NCBI GenBank assembly: GCA_019237435.1
Contig: JAFAHB010000073.1
Coordinates: 1 to 7,297, forward strand
Direction of reading: 5' to 3'
From: Vulcanimicrobiota bacterium
GTDB taxonomy: Bacteria > Vulcanimicrobiota > Vulcanimicrobiia > Vulcanimicrobiales > Vulcanimicrobiaceae
DNA length: 7,297 nt
The position numbers were made by a program, and so were the translations under genes. Positions 1 to 4,078 of the stretch are shown here, piece by piece (positions within the stretch are counted from its first letter, which is position 1; every line of letters starts with the position of its first letter). The notes beneath the pieces are model-generated. The model searched no databases. It was not told the DNA's origin and saw only the letters and a list, made by a program, of their open reading frames with translations.

Positions 1-207
1 GCGTGCGGCTTCTTTGCCGGGCCGATCAGCGGTGCTTCGATGAATCCGGCACGGTCGATTCCGCCGCAAATCATCGGCGGCGCCTACGGTATCATTTGGA
101 TTTACGCGCTCGGTCCGTGCATCGGGGCGGTGCTTGCGGCGTTGGCGATGACGTTGTTCTTTGCGCGGCCCGACCGAGGCGAGAGGAAGGCCGCCGTCGG
201 ACGCTAG
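1..207 (+). CDS. Aquaporin / MIP-family channel, C-terminal fragment
   Basis: This is the last 68 residues of a major intrinsic protein (aquaporin) channel, which passes water or small neutral solutes across the inner membrane. The start lies outside the window. Reading frame 1 gives GPISGASMNPARS at residues 7-19, the second NPA half-helix. Arg18 follows the NPA and is the selectivity-filter arginine of the family. Residues 31-54 (IIWIYALGPCIGAVLAALAM and onward) form the last membrane helix, followed by a short charged tail (RPDRGERKAAVGR). The SGASMNPAR wording and WIY...GP helix resemble the NIP/AqpN branch more than GlpF, which has Asp after NPAR where this has Ser. That subfamily call is from memory. 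IPPQ replaces the more usual LGPA after the box. The TAG stop shares the tetramer CTAG with the stop of the convergent gene. The solute (water, glycerol, metalloid) cannot be decided from this fragment. Confidence 0.88.
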   Translation, partial: ACGFFAGPISGASMNPARSIPPQIIGGAYGIIWIYALGPCIGAVLAALAMTLFFARPDRGERKAAVGR

Positions 208-734
208 AACGCTTCGAGGCGCAACGGCAACGCCGCGATCGCGCGGAACGTACGCTCCTCTTCCCATTGCGGCCACCATCCCTGCACGAGCGTATCGAGC
301 GGTTGCCAAAGGAGCACCCATCCGGCGACGATGAGGCTCTCGCTTGCGAGCGTGCGCAAGCCTTCGGGAATGAAGAGCGCGCGACCGACCGCCGCGGCCG
401 CCGCAAGGCTCATGCCGAAGAAGACCAAGCCGATTAGGGACGTGCGCAGGCCGACCCACCGCATCGCGGCCAGTTTCCGGCGAACTTGCATGACCATGTG
501 CGCGGAGTATCGCGAAAGCGCATGACGGACCTGCGCTTCGGTCTCCTGCGTGATCGCCGCGGCCGGAACGAGCACCCGCAATTCGAGCGTTTGTAATTGC
601 GAAACGATATTGGGGAACTGCGCCATTTGAGCGATGCTGTCGATCCGATCGGCGTCGTCGTTGAACGGATCGAATTCGTGCTCTCGAAAGAGATCGCGCA
701 CGTCATTGACCTTGACCGTAATGAACTTTGTCAT
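204..734 (-). CDS. Uncharacterised two-helix membrane protein, 176 aa
   Basis: No function is recognised. The first half (residues 1-92) is soluble, with an acidic stretch around 18-32 (EHEFDPFNDDADRID) and then a mixed helix/strand region. Two hydrophobic spans follow at about 98-117 (TSLIGLVFFGMSLAAAAAVG) and 132-152 (ESLIVAGWVLLWQPLDTLVQG), with a positively charged VRRKLAAMR run before the first. The stretch WQPLDTLVQGWWPQWEEE, ending in a helical tail, resembles a motif (WxPL...WWP) I recall from uncharacterised bacterial membrane proteins, but I cannot name the family. The ATG at 734 is the first possible start, because an in-frame TAA lies five codons upstream. A GAGGA directly abuts the ATG with no spacer, which is poor for a Shine-Dalgarno site, so the transcript may be leaderless or translation may begin at GTG codon 12. 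The gene diverges from the cyclase across 52 bp and converges on the aquaporin with a 4-base overlap. Arg-rich ORFs on the other strand are shadows. Confidence 0.8.
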   Translation of the reverse strand: MTKFITVKVNDVRDLFREHEFDPFNDDADRIDSIAQMAQFPNIVSQLQTLELRVLVPAAAITQETEAQVRHALSRYSAHMVMQVRRKLAAMRWVGLRTSLIGLVFFGMSLAAAAAVGRALFIPEGLRTLASESLIVAGWVLLWQPLDTLVQGWWPQWEEERTFRAIAALPLRLEAF

Positions 735-753
735 TCCTCGGTATTATTGAGGA
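735..753. repeat. Inverted repeat TCCTC-N9-GAGGA around the AT-rich patch
   Basis: TCCTC at 735-739 and GAGGA at 749-753 are perfect inverted copies with a nine-base centre (GGTATTATT) that contains the candidate -10 boxes for both strands. The arms do not extend further. This arrangement could form an operator for a dimeric regulator shared by the two divergent genes, but 5-base arms can occur by chance and one arm may simply be a Shine-Dalgarno-like sequence. Confidence 0.3.
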
Positions 754-764
754 CCGCCCGGCAG

Positions 765-776
765 CCTTCGCGAAGG
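765..776. repeat. Perfect 12-bp palindrome CCTTCGCGAAGG overlapping the cyclase ribosome binding site
   Basis: CCTTCGCGAAGG reads identically on both strands. Its right arm (AAGG) is most of the Shine-Dalgarno sequence of the cyclase gene. As RNA it could form a 4-bp stem closed by a CGCG loop that weakly hides the ribosome site. As DNA it is a plausible dimer-binding site just downstream of the predicted transcript start. Either role is inference. Confidence 0.4.
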
Positions 777-777
777 A
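773..777 (+). promoter_or_regulatory. Ribosome binding site of the cyclase gene (AAGGA)
   Basis: AAGGA ends nine bases before the ATG at 787, which is good spacing. It supports that ATG as the start. The cyclase domain begins within ten residues of it, as is usual for this protein type. Confidence 0.65.
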
Positions 778-786
778 CGAAAACGC

Positions 787-3468
787 ATGTGTAGGGTTAT
801 CCCTACCGGACGGGTCGCGTTCTTGTTTACCGACGTCGAGGGCAGCACGCGGCGGTGGGAGCGCTATGGCGAGGCGATGCGCGACGCGCTAAGGCGTCAC
901 GACCGAATCTTGCGCGCGCGCCTTGAATCGTGCGGCGGGTATGTATTCAAAACGGTCGGCGATGCATTCTGTGCGGCGTTTCCCACCGCAAGCGAGGCGC
1001 TCGAGGCGGCGGTTGAGGCGCAGCGGCAACTCGACCGCGAGGACTTTACCGCTGTGGACGGTCTCTTCGTCCGTATGGCAGTCGATGTGGGTGAGACCGA
1101 CGAGCGCGACGGTGACTATTTCGGCATCGCCGTCAATCGCGCGGCGCGTCTGCTCGGCGCTGGTCACGGCGGCCAGATCCTGCTCTCCGGTGACGCGGCC
1201 GATCTCGCGCTGGCTCGGCTACCCATTGGCGTAACGCTCCGGCATCTCGGCGTACTCCCGCTGCGCGACATCAAAGAACCCGAACGCGTCTATCAGCCCA
1301 TGGCTGAAGGGCTGCGCTCGGAGTTCGAGCCGTTGCGCGCGCTTAAGACGCCGCCGAACAATCTGCCGCGCCAGACGACGAGCTTCGTCGGCCGGTACGA
1401 CGATATTGCGCGCGTGGAGTCTCTTCTCGATGCCGGGCCTCTCGTCACGCTTGTCGGAGCCGGCGGAATCGGCAAGACGCGACTGGCGTTGGAAGTTGGC
1501 GCCGGAAGGCTCAACGACCGGCGCGACGGCGTCTGGTTCGTCGACCTATCGTCGGTCGGCGATGCGGCGCTCATCGCCGGAACGATCCTCTCGGCAGTGG
1601 GCGCTGAGCCTTCCTCCGAGGGAGATCCGCTTGCGGATCTCGTCTCGTATCTCCAGAAGCGCGAATTGTTGCTCCTTGTTGACAACAGCGAGCATCTGGT
1701 CTCCGACGTGGCCGTCATCGTCTCCCAACTGATCGATCGTTGCCCGCATCTTGCGATACTCGCCACGAGCCGCTCGCCGCTGGATATCTCCGCCGAGCGC
1801 GTCTACCGCTTATCGTCCCTCGATCGCGACGCCGCTTTGAAACTCTTTGCCGATCGCGCTTTGGCCGCCAATCCGTCATTCCAATTGGAACCCCAAAAAG
1901 CCGTGATTGAAGCGATCTGCGATCGTCTGGACGGAATAGCATTGGCGATCGAACTTGCTGCAGCGCGCATTCGCACGATGTCGGTCGAAACGCTGGCTTC
2001 GCATCTAGAGCTGCGCCTCTTGAGCGGGGGCCGCGACCGGCGCCCGCGTCAACAGACGATGCGGGCGCTGATCGACTGGAGTTACGATCTCCTGAACGAC
2101 GATGAGCGACGCGGCTTGCGCCGTGTTTCCGTCTTTCAGCGCGGATTCACGTTAGGCGCGGCCACGGCGGTGCTCGGCGACGCGAAGATCGAGCAATGGC
2201 GCGTGCTGGAGCTCCTCGCGTCGCTCGTCGACAAGTCGCTCGTCCTTCAAAGTGAAGGGCGCGACGAGCGTTACCGGCTGCTCGAGCCGATTCGCGAGTA
2301 TGCGTGGGAAAAACTCGTCGAAGCGGGCGAGACGGACCAAACGCGCCGTTTGCACGCGAGCGCGATCGCCTCGCTCGCCGCGCAGTGGTATGACGAATGG
2401 GATCGCGGCCCGGGCTTCGATTGGATGACGCGAGTGGAGGACGATCTCGCGAACCTTCGAGCCGCGCTTCGCTGGAGCGTCGACGAAGGAAACGATCTCG
2501 AGCTCGGCGCGAAGCTGACCGCGAATGCGACGATCGTCTTTCTTCGGCTAGGGCTCTTCGTTGAAGGCGCGGAGTCGTGCCGGCGAGTCCTGCAGACCGG
2601 CGTCGCGCTTCCCGTTGCGGTCGAAGCACGCCTACGATACGGCTTGTCCACCCTATGCAGCACGCTCGGCGCGGAGGAGCAGTGTCTCGACCAAGCTTCG
2701 CTGTCTTTGGCCCTCTATCGCCAAGCCGGCGATGTGCGCGGAACGGCTCGAGCGCTTTCGCAGGTGGCATCGCGCTCCACGGTTCAAGGGCGGCTCGATG
2801 ACGACGCGAAGAGCGCAGCCCGGGAAGCCTTGCAGCTCGCGCGTCAAAGCGGCGACCGGCGATTCCTTGCCGACATACTTCGGCGGTGCGCGGAGTCGTT
2901 TGCCGACGACGGCGAAGAAGCCGTTCGCGCTCGGTTTGGCGAGAGCGTCGAGTTATTTCGCGCGCTCGGCCGAAATGCCGAAGTATCGCGCGCATTGCAG
3001 TGGTGGGGGAATTGGGAAAACAGTATCGGAAACCATGGGGGTGCGGCGGATCGTCTGCTGCAGGCGGCCCAAATCGACGATCGCGAAGAGCTCTCGATTT
3101 TCCTCACGAACGACATCGCGAGCGCTTATCTTGCGGCCGGCGATCGCGCGCGCGCCGAGCCATTCGCTCGAAGGTCGCTCGCCCTCGCGACAAACGCTCG
3201 CCACGAAGTGCTGGCATCGCTCGCCATTGCGTTCCTGGCCGCGATCGAGAAACCCGACGACGCGCGTAAGTCCGCGCGCCTTATCGGTCACGCGCAAGAG
3301 CGGCTGCGCGTGGCCGGCTGGAAGTTGCTATCGCCCGATGACGCGACCATCGCATCGCTGCATGAGGCGCTTAAGAGGGAGATCGACGATGCCGAGCTTT
3401 CACGCCTCCTGAGCGAGGGCGCGGCCTGGACCGACGATCAAGCCGTGGCCGCCGCGCTAGCGCTTTAG
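787..3468 (+). CDS. Adenylate cyclase - NB-ARC/STAND ATPase - TPR signalling protein
   Basis: A complete 893-residue cytoplasmic protein predicted to make cAMP from ATP under control of a STAND-type ATPase sensor. Domain 1 (about 8-170) is a class III cyclase. Metal aspartates are D16 (FLFTDVEGST) and D59 (FKTVGDAF). The adenine-selecting pair is K55 and D110. Transition-state residues are N117 and R121 (VNRAAR). All six sit on one chain, so a homodimer would carry two full sites. A linker with NNLPRQTTSFVGR (191-203) leads to the NB-ARC domain: Walker A GAGGIGKT (224-231), Walker B LLLLVDN (294-300), sensor ATSR (326-329) and GIALAIELAAAR (383-394), where the usual GLPL proline is A385. A winged-helix part follows (WSYDLL at 431 to RYRLLEPIREYAW at 495-507), then TPR-like helices from about 540 to the end. 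There is no membrane segment and no C-terminal LuxR HTH, unlike several mycobacterial relatives. The C-terminus looks complete. The final TAG interlocks with the stop of the next, convergent gene. The signal sensed is unknown. Confidence 0.95.
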   Translation: MCRVIPTGRVAFLFTDVEGSTRRWERYGEAMRDALRRHDRILRARLESCGGYVFKTVGDAFCAAFPTASEALEAAVEAQRQLDREDFTAVDGLFVRMAVDVGETDERDGDYFGIAVNRAARLLGAGHGGQILLSGDAADLALARLPIGVTLRHLGVLPLRDIKEPERVYQPMAEGLRSEFEPLRALKTPPNNLPRQTTSFVGRYDDIARVESLLDAGPLVTLVGAGGIGKTRLALEVGAGRLNDRRDGVWFVDLSSVGDAALIAGTILSAVGAEPSSEGDPLADLVSYLQKRELLLLVDNSEHLVSDVAVIVSQLIDRCPHLAILATSRSPLDISAERVYRLSSLDRDAALKLFADRALAANPSFQLEPQKAVIEAICDRLDGIALAIELAAARIRTMSVETLASHLELRLLSGGRDRRPRQQTMRALIDWSYDLLNDDERRGLRRVSVFQRGFTLGAATAVLGDAKIEQWRVLELLASLVDKSLVLQSEGRDERYRLLEPIREYAWEKLVEAGETDQTRRLHASAIASLAAQWYDEWDRGPGFDWMTRVEDDLANLRAALRWSVDEGNDLELGAKLTANATIVFLRLGLFVEGAESCRRVLQTGVALPVAVEARLRYGLSTLCSTLGAEEQCLDQASLSLALYRQAGDVRGTARALSQVASRSTVQGRLDDDAKSAAREALQLARQSGDRRFLADILRRCAESFADDGEEAVRARFGESVELFRALGRNAEVSRALQWWGNWENSIGNHGGAADRLLQAAQIDDREELSIFLTNDIASAYLAAGDRARAEPFARRSLALATNARHEVLASLAIAFLAAIEKPDDARKSARLIGHAQERLRVAGWKLLSPDDATIASLHEALKREIDDAELSRLLSEGAAWTDDQAVAAALAL

Positions 3469-3989
3469 CAGCTTCGCGGCCCGTTATCCGGTAGCACGTC
3501 GTCGCTGCTGCCGTGATTGTAGAAGCATTGTTGCTTGAGCGTAAACGTGCCGCGCTCGCCCGAGCATCCCGAAACGGCGTAGAACTTACCCGTAAGCCGA
3601 TAGTTCGATCCGTTCCATTTGCCTTCCACCGAAAAAGTGCAGTAGCCGCCGCCCGAGGGCACGACGCTCGACCCGTGCACTGCGCTGCCGCTAATGACCC
3701 ACGCCTCGTCGGCCGTAACCGTATGCGCGCCGATCGCGCGCAGCGGTCCGCCCACCGCGCTCCCATATTGTGCAAACGAGCCCTTCAATTTTTCTGTGCC
3801 GTGAACTTTGTCGACCTGCGTGCCGCTGAACTGCCCGCTGAGGTTGCTCGTGGCAGCATCGCCGAAGCTGTTCGCGGGCACCTGCAGGGCTTGCGCAGCG
3901 GTTGGAACGCCGCCGCTTCCTCCGCAGGCGGCCAAGATAGCGATCCCAATGGCTGCCGCGAATATCTTGTGTGCAAATAAGCCTTTCAT
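3465..3989 (-). CDS. Small secreted lipoprotein of unknown function, 174 aa
   Basis: The protein begins MKGLFAHKIFAAAIGIAILAAC, a short positive start, a hydrophobic core and a lipobox LAAC at residues 19-22. This predicts export, cleavage before C22 and lipid anchoring. A flexible GGSGG linker follows, then a Ser/Gly/Thr-rich mature region of about 150 residues that looks beta-rich (for example WVISGSAVHG, TFSVEGKWNGSNYRLTGKFY). Besides the lipid cysteine there are four others at 117, 142, 155 and 174, enough for two disulfides in an oxidising compartment. C174 is the final residue. I recognise no family. The ATG at 3989 is chosen because it puts the signal peptide at the N-terminus and has GGAGG upstream. 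The frame stays open to an ATG at 4181, but that extension is Arg-rich, would bury the signal peptide and would overlap the receptor gene. The gene diverges from the receptor across 89 bp, and its TAA overlaps the cyclase TAG. Confidence 0.85.
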   Translation of the reverse strand: MKGLFAHKIFAAAIGIAILAACGGSGGVPTAAQALQVPANSFGDAATSNLSGQFSGTQVDKVHGTEKLKGSFAQYGSAVGGPLRAIGAHTVTADEAWVISGSAVHGSSVVPSGGGYCTFSVEGKWNGSNYRLTGKFYAVSGCSGERGTFTLKQQCFYNHGSSDDVLPDNGPRSC

Positions 3990-3993
3990 CGCG

Positions 3994-3998
3994 CCTCC
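3994..3998 (-). promoter_or_regulatory. Ribosome binding site of the lipoprotein gene (GGAGG)
   Basis: Read on the - strand, GGAGG lies four bases before the ATG at 3989. The spacing is slightly short, but the match is strong. It settles the start codon in favour of 3989 over the upstream in-frame ATG at 4181. Confidence 0.7.
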
Positions 3999-4069
3999 AA
4001 ATCGCAAACGTGAATGAAGGAGCATACCGCTACGAGCCGCTAAGTGCCTTCTCACTGTTGCTGCATTTC

Positions 4070-4074
4070 GGAGG
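4070..4074 (+). promoter_or_regulatory. Ribosome binding site of the TonB receptor gene (GGAGG)
   Basis: GGAGG(AA) lies four bases before the ATG at 4079. It supports that ATG, which is followed at once by a typical signal peptide (MSRRRRLGRG and a hydrophobic core). Confidence 0.7.
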
Positions 4075-4078
4075 AAGC

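Larger units (their letters stand above)
735..786. promoter_or_regulatory. Divergent promoter region between membrane protein and cyclase
   Basis: These 52 bases separate two divergently read start codons, so both promoters must lie here or run into the neighbouring coding sequence. The only AT-rich patch is GGTATTATT at 740-748. On the + strand it holds TATTAT (742-747), five of six matches to a -10 box, placing a transcript start near 754 and a leader of about 33 bases. On the - strand the same patch reads AATAATACC. With TAATAC as -10, the start would fall at or near the ATG at 734. No convincing -35 box is visible at the right distance for either. Two inverted repeats flank or overlap the patch. 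The placement is inference from sequence only. Confidence 0.4.
3990..4078. promoter_or_regulatory. Divergent promoter region between lipoprotein and TonB receptor
   Basis: These 89 bases separate the start codons of the lipoprotein (- strand) and the receptor (+ strand), and both ends carry a Shine-Dalgarno site. Promoters for both genes are expected here. The only -10-like hexamer I would point to is TATGCT on the - strand (4026-4021), which would give the lipoprotein a leader of roughly 25 bases, but its -35 partner is not recognisable. No clear + strand -10 is visible. I see no strong inverted repeat or riboswitch-like structure. Confidence 0.4.

Noticed and set aside
3..437. 144-aa + strand ORF across the aquaporin end and the membrane-protein gene
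   Set aside because: It is very rich in Arg and has no domain. Frame 1 gives a clear aquaporin end and the - strand gives a clear membrane protein over the same DNA.
706..717. TTGAC-like -35 boxes (706-710 and 712-716) for the cyclase promoter
   Set aside because: They lie more than 20 bases from the TATTAT at 742, too far for a normal -35/-10 spacing, and inside the membrane-protein coding sequence.
2147..2995. 282-aa antisense ORF within the cyclase gene
   Set aside because: Arg-rich and without motifs; it is expected in GC-rich DNA opposite a long gene whose frame carries clear NB-ARC and TPR sequence.
4043..4056. Small hairpin AGTG-CCTTCT-CACT upstream of the receptor
   Set aside because: Only four base pairs with no extension and no T-run; too weak to call an operator, terminator or riboswitch.
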